Assembly: GCF_009674565.1 (NCBI RefSeq)
Contig: NZ_WKJL01000030.1
Span: 1 to 57,186 of the forward strand
Source of the DNA: Duganella aquatilis
GTDB taxonomy: Bacteria; Pseudomonadota; Gammaproteobacteria; Burkholderiales; Burkholderiaceae_D
Direction: 5' to 3'
DNA length: 57,186 nt
Shown here piece after piece: positions 24,738 to 34,098 of the stretch (positions are counted from its first letter, which is position 1; the number at the start of each line of letters is the position of its first letter). Below the pieces are notes generated by a model that saw only the letters and a program-made list of their open reading frames with translations, had not been told where the DNA came from and made no database searches. Made by a program: the position numbers and the translations under genes.

Positions 24738-27488
24738 CTAAATGGCAACATCCTCACTAAACAAACTCTCCCACAAGGCCCGTACCTGCGCCGCCTGGCC
24801 AGCCACCAGCGCCGGGTCGATGCGCGCCAGATCCTGTCCCTGCAACCGTAACTGGTGTTGCAGCTTGCGGTATTTGCGGTAGGCGTCGGCCACGCTGGCG
24901 GCCAGGCTGGCGTCAATCAACCCCAGTTCGGCGCACATTTTCAATAATGCAATGTTGCCAAAATTGGCAGTCAGCTGCGGATAGGTATGGGCGTGCTGCA
25001 GCACCAGGTATTGCACGATGAATTCGATATCGATCATGCCGCCCGGGTCCTGCTTCAGGTCGAACAGGGCGCTCAGGTTGGGCTTGGCGTCGACCATGCG
25101 CTTGCGCATCGCCAGCACCTCCTGCTTGAGCGGACCGTCGGCCGGGCGTTCCTTGCGCAGCACCGCCTCGCGGATCTGCTCGAAATGCTGGCCGATGGCG
25201 ACGTCGCCGGCGCAGTAGCGGGCGCGGGTCAGCGCCTGGTGCTCCCAGACCCAGGCCGAGTTGCTCTGGTACTTTTCAAACGACGACACCGACGACACCA
25301 GCATGCCGCTGGCGCCGTCCGGGCGCAGCGCGGTGTCGATGTCGAACAGGATGCCGGCCGAGGTATGCGAGGTCATCCAGGTAATAAAACGCTGTGCCAG
25401 CTTGGCGTACTGGGCCGGCGCGTCCTGGTCCGCATCGTCGTAGAGGAAGATCACGTCGAGGTCGGACACATAGCCCAGCTCCTTGCCGCCCAGTTTGCCG
25501 TAGGCGATGACGGTGAACAGCGGCACCTCGCGGTGGCGCGTGGCCACCGTCTGCCATACCGCCTTGATGGTGGCGGCAACAATGGTGTCGGCCAGCGCCG
25601 ACAGGTAGTCGGCCAGTTTCTCGACCGTCAGGTCGCCGGCCAGGTCCTGCGCCAGCAGATGGAACAGCTGGGCGTGGTGGATTTCGCGCAGGATGTCCAT
25701 CTGGCGCTCGGTGTCGCCGGGGCAGGCCGCCAGTTGCTTGTCGATATCGGCCGCCAGCGCCGCCGGGTCGAAGACGGCGTTGCGCACGCGGTCGTCCAGC
25801 AGTTCGTCCAGCAGAATCGGGTGCTGACTGAGGAATTGCGCGGCCCAGCCGCTGGCGTGCACCATGCGGATCACCCGCGCCAGCGTGTGCGGATACTCGG
25901 TCAGCAGCGACAGATAGGCCGAACGGCGCGCGATGGCTTCCAGGAAATCCAGCAGCCGGCCCAGCGTGGCCAGCTGGTTACCGCCGCTCGATTCGCTGGA
26001 CGCCTGGATAATCAGCGGCAGCGCGGTGTTGATCAGTCCCTGCAGGCGGTTGCGGCTGGCTTCCGGCAGCGATTGCAGGCGCGGCGCCTGCCAGGTGGCG
26101 ATCAGGCGCTTGGTGGCGTCTTCCGGCGCCTCGAAACCAAGGGCGGTGAAGCGCGCCACCATGGCTTCGCGGTTGTCCGGATCGGCGCATTCGTTGCTGG
26201 ATTGCAGTTCGATGTCGTTTTCGCTGGTTTCGGTCTTGTCCGAGAACATTTCGTCGAACTGGCCGGCGACGAACTGGCGGTGCGCTTCCAGTTGCAGCAG
26301 CAGCGTCGCCACGTCAGGCAGCCCCATCATTTCGGCGACGGTCTGGCGGTCGGCGTCGTTGGCCGGAAGGGTGTGGGTCTGGGCGTCGTCCAGGTATTGC
26401 AGGCGGTGCTCCAGGTTGCGCAGGAAAGTGTAGGAAGCCAGCAGTTGGTAGACGATGGCGTGACTTAGCAGGCCTTTCTCGGCAATAATGCGTAGCGTGG
26501 TACGCGTCGAGCGGTCGCGCAGGGCGGCGTCGCGGCCGCCGCGGATCAGCTGGAACACCTGCGCCAGGAACTCGATTTCGCGGATGCCGCCACGGCCCAG
26601 CTTGACGTTGTTGCTGCGGTCCGGGTGCAGCCGCTCCTGGCGATTCACCTCGGCGCGGATCTGCGCGTGCATATTGCGGATGGCGTCAATCACGCCAAAG
26701 TCCAGGTAGCGGCGGAACACAAAGGGCCGCACAATCGCATCCAGCGCGGCGATATCCTCGGCGCGCCCGGTGACGGCGCGCGCCTTGACCCAGGCGTAGC
26801 GCTCCCACTCGCGGCCCTGGACGATCAGGTATTGCTCCACCATGCCCAGGCTGGCGGCCAGCGGGCCGGAGCCGCCGTTGGGCCTCAATGCCATATCGAC
26901 GCGGAACGTGTAGCCATCTTCGGTGATCTCCGCCAAGGCGGCGATCAGTTTCTTGCCGAGGCGGATGAAGAATTCGTGGTTGGACAGGCCGCGCTGGCCC
27001 GGACCGGCGGCGGTGTCGCCGTCTTCCGGGTAGACGAAGATCAGGTCGATGTCGGAGGATACGTTGAGTTCGCCGCCGCCTTGCTTGCCCATGGCCAGCA
27101 CCATCATTTCCTGCGGCAGGCCGGAATCGCGTCCGATCGGCTGGCCGTGCGCCGCCACCATTTCCGCGTGCAACTCGGCCATGTGCTGCTGGATGGCGAA
27201 GTCGGCGAAGCGGGTCATGGTTTCCACCACTTCGGCCAGGTTGGCCTTGCCTTCCAGGTCGCGCCGGATCAGGGTGCAGACCAGTAGATGGCGCAGGCGG
27301 CGCATGGCGCGCACCAGCGGCAGTCCGCCAATTGCTTCTTTCTGTAAATAATCCGCCAGATCGATCTGGGCAAGCGATAATTGCGCCAGTTCATCAACCT
27401 TGGCGGCGCGCTCGGGGGCGGCTGCCAGCCAGCGTTGATAAAAGCGGGAAACTAACGGCGAAACAGGGGAGACGGACGGTAGAGTCAT
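24738..27488 (-). CDS. glnE: Glutamine synthetase adenylyltransferase/adenylyl-removing enzyme
   Basis: This 916-residue bifunctional enzyme attaches AMP to, and removes it from, the adenylylation tyrosine of GlnA (Tyr400 of the protein encoded at 862-2277). Two nucleotidyltransferase cores are visible. The N-terminal deadenylylase has GKQGGGELNVSSDIDLIF, and the C-terminal adenylylase has GKLGGKELGYVSDLDVIF; both keep the paired aspartates. The length suits the family. The ribosome-binding site before the ATG at 27488 is weak. It is divergent from yhdP with 78 bases between them. An inverted repeat, GCTGCGC (24671-24677) with GCGCAGC (24704-24710), lies just beyond its stop codon. Confidence 0.97.
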   Translation of the reverse strand: MTLPSVSPVSPLVSRFYQRWLAAAPERAAKVDELAQLSLAQIDLADYLQKEAIGGLPLVRAMRRLRHLLVCTLIRRDLEGKANLAEVVETMTRFADFAIQQHMAELHAEMVAAHGQPIGRDSGLPQEMMVLAMGKQGGGELNVSSDIDLIFVYPEDGDTAAGPGQRGLSNHEFFIRLGKKLIAALAEITEDGYTFRVDMALRPNGGSGPLAASLGMVEQYLIVQGREWERYAWVKARAVTGRAEDIAALDAIVRPFVFRRYLDFGVIDAIRNMHAQIRAEVNRQERLHPDRSNNVKLGRGGIREIEFLAQVFQLIRGGRDAALRDRSTRTTLRIIAEKGLLSHAIVYQLLASYTFLRNLEHRLQYLDDAQTHTLPANDADRQTVAEMMGLPDVATLLLQLEAHRQFVAGQFDEMFSDKTETSENDIELQSSNECADPDNREAMVARFTALGFEAPEDATKRLIATWQAPRLQSLPEASRNRLQGLINTALPLIIQASSESSGGNQLATLGRLLDFLEAIARRSAYLSLLTEYPHTLARVIRMVHASGWAAQFLSQHPILLDELLDDRVRNAVFDPAALAADIDKQLAACPGDTERQMDILREIHHAQLFHLLAQDLAGDLTVEKLADYLSALADTIVAATIKAVWQTVATRHREVPLFTVIAYGKLGGKELGYVSDLDVIFLYDDADQDAPAQYAKLAQRFITWMTSHTSAGILFDIDTALRPDGASGMLVSSVSSFEKYQSNSAWVWEHQALTRARYCAGDVAIGQHFEQIREAVLRKERPADGPLKQEVLAMRKRMVDAKPNLSALFDLKQDPGGMIDIEFIVQYLVLQHAHTYPQLTANFGNIALLKMCAELGLIDASLAASVADAYRKYRKLQHQLRLQGQDLARIDPALVAGQAAQVRALWESLFSEDVAI

Positions 27489-27566
27489 AGAGGGATAAGG
27501 TAGAATTGCTACGAAAACCGAGTTTAGCGATTTATTTCACGCATGGCCTGATTTATTAGCGTATTA

Positions 27567-30500
27567 ATGCAAAAACCAGAAGAGGAGACCGTGACAGGCG
27601 AAGGCCCATTGGCAGCGCGCTGGCACCGGCTTCGTACCGCCTACAGGATCTGCAATCTGGCCACCCATCACGTGCTGGGCTTCACGCTGAAGCTGGCGCT
27701 GCTGTTGTATTTTGCCTTCACCATCCTGTTCCTGACGCTGCGCTACGTGGTGCTGCCGAATATCGACCATTACAAGGGCGATATCGAGCGCCTGGCCAGC
27801 CGCGCGGTCGGCAACCAGGTCACCATTTCCCGCGTGTACGCCTCGTGGAACGGCTTCCGGCCCAACCTGTTCCTTGGCGACGTGGTGCTGCACGACCAGA
27901 AGGGCCGTCCGGCGCTGACGCTGCCGAGCGTGTCGGCCACCTTGTCGTGGTGGTCGGCGGTGGCGCTGGACGTGCGTTTCCAGTCGCTGGAGCTGACCCG
28001 GCCGGACCTGTCCGTGCTGCGCGACACCGACGGCAAGCTGTACGTGGCCGGCATTTTCATCGATCCGAGCAAGCCGAGCGACGGCAAGGGCCTGGACTGG
28101 CTGCTGATCCAGCGCGAAATCGTCATCCGCGAAGGCCGGGTGCAGTGGACCGACCGCCAGCGCGCGGCGCCGCCGCTGGCGCTGGACAACTTCCAGTTCG
28201 TGCTGCGCAACCAGTGGCTGCATCACCAGGTGTCGCTGCGGGCGACGCCGCCGGCGGCGCTGGCGCAGCCGCTCGACCTGCGCGCCGACTTCACCCATCC
28301 GGCGTTCGGCGCCCGCGTCTCCAATTTCTCGATGTGGAAGGGCGAGCTCTACGCCGACATCCGCAACACCGACCTGCTGGCCTGGAAGACCTGGATCGAT
28401 TATCCGTTTGAACTGAGCAAGGGCCACGGCTCGCTGCGCGCCTGGGTCGGCGTCGACCAGTCGCGCCTGACGGGCGTCACCGCCGATGTCGGCCTGAGCG
28501 ACATCACCGCCGTGCTGGGCAAGGATCTGCCGCTGCTGGACCTGCAGCAACTGGGCGGCCGCATCGCCGTCCACGAAGACATCCGGCCGCCGCTGGCGCG
28601 CAAGGGCGCGGTGACGCCGCGCTTCGGCGCGCTGGGCCACAGCCTGGAACTGAGCAAGCTGACGCTGACCACGCGCGACGGCCTGGTGATGGCGCCGACG
28701 TCGCTGTCGGAAAAATTCGTCGCGGCGGCCGGCGCCAAGCCGGACAAGGTCGAGGTGCGCGCGCCGCAGCTGGACCTGCAAACCCTGGCCGGCCTGGCCG
28801 AACGCCTGCCGCTGACCGAACGCCAGCACAAGATGGTGGCCGGCTTCGCGCCGCGCGGCCTGCTGCAAAACTTCTCCGCCGAATGGCAGGGCGCCTTCCC
28901 GGCCTTGCAGACCTACCGCATCAAGGGCGACCTGGTGGGACTGGGCCTGAAGCCGCAGCCGCCGCGCCTGGCCCAGCCCAAAAACGGCAAGACGCCGGCT
29001 ATCGCCGGCATGCCGGCGCTGCCCGGCTTCGACAACCTCAGCGGCTCGATCGACGCCACCGAGCAAGGCGGCAATTTCAGCCTGAATTCGCAGCAGCTGG
29101 TGCTGCAGATGCCGGATTATTTCGCCGAACCGTCGATGCCCTTCGATCACCTGAACCTGAAGGCGCGCTGGTCGTTTGAAGCCGACAACCAGCTGCTGTT
29201 CCAGATCGACGCCATGGATTTCGAGCAGGAAGGCATGAGCGGCACGCTGCAAGGCTCGCACCTGATCCCGCTGGCCGGCAAGGGCCCCGGCAAGGCCGAC
29301 CTCAGCGGCACGCTGACCGGCTTCCAGCTGAACCGCATCGGCCGCTACCTGCCGATGCAGACGCCGCACGAAATCACCCACTGGCTGACCGGCGCGCTGG
29401 AAGGCGGCGTCGCCTCCGACGTGACGATCCGCCTGCGCGGCGACCTGGCGCATTTCCCGTTCAAGGGCGACAGCGCGGCCGACAAGGCGCGCGGCGAATT
29501 CCGCGTGGCCGGCAAGCTGACCGACGCCAGGCTGAATTACGAGCCGGGCTACTATCTGCATGACGGCAAGGAACTGGGCAAGGACGGCAAGCCGCTGCCG
29601 CTGTGGCCGCAGGCCGAGCACATCAAGGGCAGCTTCCTGTTCGAAGGCGCGCGCATGGAAATCCGCGGCGACACCGCCACCACCGCCGGCGCCGCGCTGA
29701 GCAACGTCAAGGCGGTGATTCCAGACCTGAGCGTGCACGATTCGATGCTGGAAATCGACGGCAACGCCGCCGCGCCGATGCAGGAATTCCTGCGCTACGT
29801 GTCGATCAGCCCGGTGCTGGACTGGATCTCGCGCTTCACCGAAGAAACCCAGGCCAGCGGCAACGCCAAGCTGGCGCTGAGCCTGCGCATTCCGCTGGCG
29901 CACGCGATCGACACCAAGGTGCAGGGCACGGTGCAGCTGGCCAACAACGACATCGTGCTGATGAACGATTTGCCGGTGGTGCAATCGTCGCAGGGCAAGA
30001 TTGAATTCAACGAACGCGGCGTCAACCTGAACCAGCTGTCCGGCGTGTTCCTGGGCGGTCCGGTGTCGATCACCGGCGGCACGCAGAAGGACAACGCGAT
30101 TGTCGTCAAGCTGGGCGGGCTGATGACGGCGGACGGCTTCCGCCAGGCCTTCCCGATGCCGGCCATGCAGCGCCTGGCCGATCGCTTCGCCGGCGCCACG
30201 CGCTACAGCGGCACCGTCACGGCGCGCGACCACCAGGTGATCGTGGCGGTCGATTCCAGCCTGACCGGGCTGGCGCTGGACCTGCCGGCGCCGGTGAACA
30301 AAACCGCCACCGACAGCATGCCGGTGCGCTTCCTGCTGACCAGCGGCCTGACGCCGGACGCGGGCGGCCTGCTGCATGACGACATCCGCATCAACCTGGG
30401 CAGCGGCATCGCCGCGCGCTACCAGCGCCAGAAGCAGGGCAAGCAGCACTGGAAGCTGGTGCGCGGCGGCATCGGCATCAACGTGCCGGCGCCGGAACCG

Positions 30501-31757
30501 GACAGCGGCATGGCCTTCAACATCAATATGCGCGAGCTGAACGTCGACAACTGGCTGGACTTCGCCGACACCGTGGCCGGCAAGGGCGAGGCCGCCGCGC
30601 CAGCTGCGGCGGCCGACAGCACCGACTTCACCCAGTACGTGGTGCCGGACGCCATCGCCGCGCGCACCAGCGAGCTGGTGATCGGCGGCCGCAAGCTGGA
30701 AAACGTCGTGGTCGGCGTCACCCACCAGAAGGGCACCTGGCAGACCAGCATCGACTCCACCCAAGCCAACGGCTACCTGACCTGGGCCGAGCCGTCGACC
30801 GGCGCCGGCCTGGGCAAGGTGACCGCGCGCCTGTCGTCGCTGGTGATCCCGGAATCGGCCTCCAGCGAGGTGCAGGCGCTGCTGGACGACAAGAGCGCCG
30901 CCGCCACCATCCCGGCGCTGGACGTGGTGGTCGAGCGCTTCGAACTGTTCAACAAGCCGCTGGGCCGGCTGGAACTGCAGGCCAACAACGCCGCGCTAGC
31001 CAACGCACGCGAATGGCGCGTCAACAAGCTGTCGCTGGTCAACGCCGACGGCGAGTTGAACGGCACCGGCAAGTGGGTCACCAAGGGCGGCGTGCATGAG
31101 ACCACGCTCAACTTCAACCTCGGCATCATCGACGCCGGCAAGCTGCTGGAACGCTTCGGCTATGCCGACACGCTGAAGGGCGGAAAGGGTTCGCTGAAGG
31201 GCGACATCGCCTGGAAGGGCCTGCCGTATTCGATGGACCTGCCGAGCCTGTCCGGCCAGATCGCCCTGAATGTCGAGAAGGGCCAGTTCCTCAAGCAGGA
31301 CCCCGGCGCCGCCAAGCTGCTCGGTGTGCTGAGTCTGCAAGCCTTGCCGCGCCTGCTCAAGCTGGACTTCCACGACGTCTTCTCGGAAGGCCTGGCGTTC
31401 GACGGCATCACCGCCAACGCCACCATCAACCGCGGCATCGTCAAGACCGACAACTTGAAAATGCATGGCGTGGCCGCAACTGTGTTGATGGACGGCGTGG
31501 CCGACATCGCCAACGAAACCACCAATCTGCACGTGGTGGTGATCCCCGAGGTCAACCTGGGCACGGCGCCGCTGGTGTATGCGCTGGCCGTCAATCCGGT
31601 GATCGGCCTCGGCAGCTTCCTGGCCCAGCTGTTCCTCAGCGCGCCGGTGATGAAGGCGCTGACCTACCATATGCAGGTGAGCGGCCCGTGGAAGGCGCCG
31701 GTTGTCACCAAGCTGGATGCCGCTAAACTAGAACAGACCGCCCCGCCGAAAGGATAG
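27567..31757 (+). CDS. yhdP: YhdP-family AsmA-like phospholipid transport protein
   Basis: This 1396-residue protein has one membrane helix near the N-terminus (about residues 36-62) and a very long periplasmic part of repeating beta-rich segments, as in the AsmA/YhdP/TamB group. A DUF3971-like region is in the middle, and an AsmA-like C-terminal domain has LLERFGYADTLKGGKGSLKGD. In enterics, YhdP with TamB and YdbH bridges the envelope and carries phospholipids to the outer membrane. The length is slightly above the enteric protein. The nitrilase gene starts two bases after its stop, and tldD follows, so the three form one operon. Confidence 0.92.
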   Translation: MQKPEEETVTGEGPLAARWHRLRTAYRICNLATHHVLGFTLKLALLLYFAFTILFLTLRYVVLPNIDHYKGDIERLASRAVGNQVTISRVYASWNGFRPNLFLGDVVLHDQKGRPALTLPSVSATLSWWSAVALDVRFQSLELTRPDLSVLRDTDGKLYVAGIFIDPSKPSDGKGLDWLLIQREIVIREGRVQWTDRQRAAPPLALDNFQFVLRNQWLHHQVSLRATPPAALAQPLDLRADFTHPAFGARVSNFSMWKGELYADIRNTDLLAWKTWIDYPFELSKGHGSLRAWVGVDQSRLTGVTADVGLSDITAVLGKDLPLLDLQQLGGRIAVHEDIRPPLARKGAVTPRFGALGHSLELSKLTLTTRDGLVMAPTSLSEKFVAAAGAKPDKVEVRAPQLDLQTLAGLAERLPLTERQHKMVAGFAPRGLLQNFSAEWQGAFPALQTYRIKGDLVGLGLKPQPPRLAQPKNGKTPAIAGMPALPGFDNLSGSIDATEQGGNFSLNSQQLVLQMPDYFAEPSMPFDHLNLKARWSFEADNQLLFQIDAMDFEQEGMSGTLQGSHLIPLAGKGPGKADLSGTLTGFQLNRIGRYLPMQTPHEITHWLTGALEGGVASDVTIRLRGDLAHFPFKGDSAADKARGEFRVAGKLTDARLNYEPGYYLHDGKELGKDGKPLPLWPQAEHIKGSFLFEGARMEIRGDTATTAGAALSNVKAVIPDLSVHDSMLEIDGNAAAPMQEFLRYVSISPVLDWISRFTEETQASGNAKLALSLRIPLAHAIDTKVQGTVQLANNDIVLMNDLPVVQSSQGKIEFNERGVNLNQLSGVFLGGPVSITGGTQKDNAIVVKLGGLMTADGFRQAFPMPAMQRLADRFAGATRYSGTVTARDHQVIVAVDSSLTGLALDLPAPVNKTATDSMPVRFLLTSGLTPDAGGLLHDDIRINLGSGIAARYQRQKQGKQHWKLVRGGIGINVPAPEPDSGMAFNINMRELNVDNWLDFADTVAGKGEAAAPAAAADSTDFTQYVVPDAIAARTSELVIGGRKLENVVVGVTHQKGTWQTSIDSTQANGYLTWAEPSTGAGLGKVTARLSSLVIPESASSEVQALLDDKSAAATIPALDVVVERFELFNKPLGRLELQANNAALANAREWRVNKLSLVNADGELNGTGKWVTKGGVHETTLNFNLGIIDAGKLLERFGYADTLKGGKGSLKGDIAWKGLPYSMDLPSLSGQIALNVEKGQFLKQDPGAAKLLGVLSLQALPRLLKLDFHDVFSEGLAFDGITANATINRGIVKTDNLKMHGVAATVLMDGVADIANETTNLHVVVIPEVNLGTAPLVYALAVNPVIGLGSFLAQLFLSAPVMKALTYHMQVSGPWKAPVVTKLDAAKLEQTAPPKG

Positions 31758-31759
31758 CC

Positions 31760-32560
31760 ATGAACAATACCGTTGCCGCCATACAAATGATTTCCTCGCC
31801 ATCGGTGGTGGAAAACATCGTCACCGCGCGCCGGCTGGTGACCCAGGCCGCCCAGGGCGGCGCGCAGCTGGTGCTGCTGCCGGAATACTGGGCCATCATG
31901 GGCTTGCAGGACAGCGACAAGGTCAAGGTGGCAGAGCCGCTGGGCAGCGGCCCGATCCAGGACTTCATGGCCGGCCTGGCGCGCGAGCTGGGCATCTGGC
32001 TGATCGGCGGCACCTTGCCGCTGGCCTCGGACGACGCCGACAAAGTCATCAACACCACGCTGGTGTACAACCCGCAGGGCGAGCACGTCAGCCGCTATGA
32101 CAAGATCCACCTGTTCGGCTTCACCAAGGGCAGCGAGTCGTACAATGAATCGAAGACCATCGTGCCGGGCACCCATGTCGGCGTGTTCGAGTCGCCGTTC
32201 GGCAAGGTCGGCATGTCGGTGTGCTACGACCTGCGCTTCCCGGAACTGTTCCGCGCCATGGGACCGGTGTCGCTGATCGTGGTGCCGGCCGCGTTTACCT
32301 ACACCACCGGCATGGCGCACTGGGAAATCCTGCTGCGCGCGCGCGCCATCGAAAACCAGTGCTATGTGCTGGCGGCGGCGCAGGGCGGCATCCATCCGAA
32401 CGGCCGCCGCACCTGGGGCCACAGCATGCTGATCGACCCATGGGGCACGGTCAAGTCGGTGCTGGCCGAGGGCGAGGGCGTGGTGCAGGGGGACGTCGAC
32501 CTGGCCTATATGGAAGGCGTGCGCGACAGCCTGCCGGCGCTGAAACACCGGACCATGTGA
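31760..32560 (+). CDS. Nitrilase-superfamily amidohydrolase (Nit1-like)
   Basis: This 266-residue protein has the complete Glu-Lys-Cys triad: Glu42 in LLPEYW, Lys115 in RYDKIHLF and Cys155 in SVCYDLRFPELFR. The last motif and the length are typical of the Nit1 branch, whose best-studied members hydrolyse deaminated glutathione, a repair reaction. AAAGGA lies inside the end of yhdP, and the gene follows yhdP by two bases, so it is translationally linked to it. tldD follows after 42 bases. The exact substrate is inferred from the branch only. Confidence 0.93.
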   Translation: MNNTVAAIQMISSPSVVENIVTARRLVTQAAQGGAQLVLLPEYWAIMGLQDSDKVKVAEPLGSGPIQDFMAGLARELGIWLIGGTLPLASDDADKVINTTLVYNPQGEHVSRYDKIHLFGFTKGSESYNESKTIVPGTHVGVFESPFGKVGMSVCYDLRFPELFRAMGPVSLIVVPAAFTYTTGMAHWEILLRARAIENQCYVLAAAQGGIHPNGRRTWGHSMLIDPWGTVKSVLAEGEGVVQGDVDLAYMEGVRDSLPALKHRTM

Positions 32561-32602
32561 TATCCACTACAATGCCGGTAACACCTCACAGAAAGCATCA
32601 CC

Positions 32603-34063
32603 ATGAAGCCATTTGAACCCAACCTGTCCACCCTGGCCGTAGCGCGCGATATCCTGCTGACGCCGTTCGGGCTGGATGAAGGCAAGCTGCTCAAGACCCT
32701 GGGCGCGATGTTCACCCACAAAGTCGACTACGCCGACTTGTATTTCCAATTTACCAAAAACGAAGGCTGGAGCCTGGAAGAGGGCATCGTCAAGACCGGC
32801 AGTTTCTCGATCGACCAGGGTGTCGGCGTACGCGCCGTGTCGGGCGACAAGACCGCGTTTTCGTATTCGGACGAAATCTCCGAGGCGGCGCTGCTGGATG
32901 CCGCCGCCGCCACCCGCACCATTGCCCGCGCCGGTTCCGGCAAGGTCAAGGTGGCCGGTGCGATGAACCACGTCGGCGGCCGCGCGCTGTACCTGCCGCA
33001 CGATCCGCTGGTGTCGCTGGACGCCACGGCCAAGGTCAAGCTGCTGGAACGCATCGAGAAAATGGCGCGCGCGAAAGACCCGCGCGTGGTGCAGGTGATG
33101 GCCAGCCTGGCCGGCGAATACGACGTGGTGCTGGTGGTGCGCAGCGATGGCGTGCTGGCGGCCGACATCCGTCCGCTGGTGCGCGTGTCGCTGACCGTGA
33201 TCGTCGAACAGAACGGCCGCCGCGAAGTCGGCTCGTCGGGCGGCGGAGGTCGTTATGACTACAGCTACTTCAGCGATGCATTGCTGGAGCAGTATGCTGA
33301 CGACGCCGTCAAGTCGGCGCTGGTGAACCTGGACGCGCGTCCGGCGCCGGCCGGTCCGATGACCGTGGTGCTGGGCCCTGGCTGGCCTGGCATCCTGCTG
33401 CACGAGGCGATCGGCCACGGTCTGGAGGGCGACTTCAACCGCAAGGGTTCGTCGACCTTCTCCGGCCGCATCGGCGAGCGTGTGGCGGCCAAGGGTGTCA
33501 CCGTGGTGGATGACGGCACGCTGGCGGATCGCCGCGGTTCGCTGAACATCGACGACGAAGGCAACCCGACCCAGTGCACCACGCTGATTGAAGACGGCAT
33601 CCTGAAAGGCTACATCCAGGACACCATGAACGCGCGCCTGATGAAGATGCCGGTGACCGGCAACGCGCGCCGCGAATCGTTCGCGCACCTGCCGATGCCG
33701 CGCATGACCAACACCTACATGCTGGGCGGCGACAAGGATCCGGGCGAGATTCTGGCGTCGGTGAAGAATGGCTTGTATGCGGTGAACTTCGGCGGCGGCC
33801 AGGTTGATATCACCAACGGCAAGTTCGTGTTCTCGGCCAGCGAGGCTTATATGATCGAGAACGGCAAGATCACCTATCCGGTGAAGGGCGCGACCCTGAT
33901 CGGCAATGGTCCGGAAGTGCTGAACCGCGTATCGATGATCGGCAACGACATGAAGCTGGACCCGGGCGTGGGCGTGTGCGGCAAGGAAGGCCAGAGCGTG
34001 CCGGTGGGCGTCGGCCAGCCGACACTGCGCATCGACGGGGTGACCGTCGGCGGTACAGCGTAA
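32603..34063 (+). CDS. tldD: Metalloprotease subunit TldD
   Basis: This 486-residue cytoplasmic protein has the zinc motif HEAIGHGLEGD, followed by GERVAAKGVTVVDDGTL and the glycine-rich C-terminal half characteristic of TldD. With its partner TldE (PmbA), not in this window, it degrades unfolded peptides and processes some modified peptides. The N-terminus is a few residues longer than the enteric protein's. It ends the yhdP-nitrilase-tldD operon, and a strong palindromic terminator follows within ten bases of the stop. Confidence 0.96.
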   Translation: MKPFEPNLSTLAVARDILLTPFGLDEGKLLKTLGAMFTHKVDYADLYFQFTKNEGWSLEEGIVKTGSFSIDQGVGVRAVSGDKTAFSYSDEISEAALLDAAAATRTIARAGSGKVKVAGAMNHVGGRALYLPHDPLVSLDATAKVKLLERIEKMARAKDPRVVQVMASLAGEYDVVLVVRSDGVLAADIRPLVRVSLTVIVEQNGRREVGSSGGGGRYDYSYFSDALLEQYADDAVKSALVNLDARPAPAGPMTVVLGPGWPGILLHEAIGHGLEGDFNRKGSSTFSGRIGERVAAKGVTVVDDGTLADRRGSLNIDDEGNPTQCTTLIEDGILKGYIQDTMNARLMKMPVTGNARRESFAHLPMPRMTNTYMLGGDKDPGEILASVKNGLYAVNFGGGQVDITNGKFVFSASEAYMIENGKITYPVKGATLIGNGPEVLNRVSMIGNDMKLDPGVGVCGKEGQSVPVGVGQPTLRIDGVTVGGTA

Positions 34064-34091
34064 AAAAAAAGCCCGGCATGCCGGGCTTTTT
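34062..34091. terminator. Bidirectional terminator between tldD and receptor R2
   Basis: AAAAGCCCGG (34067-34076) and CCGGGCTTTT (34081-34090) pair around CATG, flanked by A and T runs on both sides. It ends tldD on plus and R2 on minus. Confidence 0.92.
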
Positions 34092-34098
34092 AAGCTAC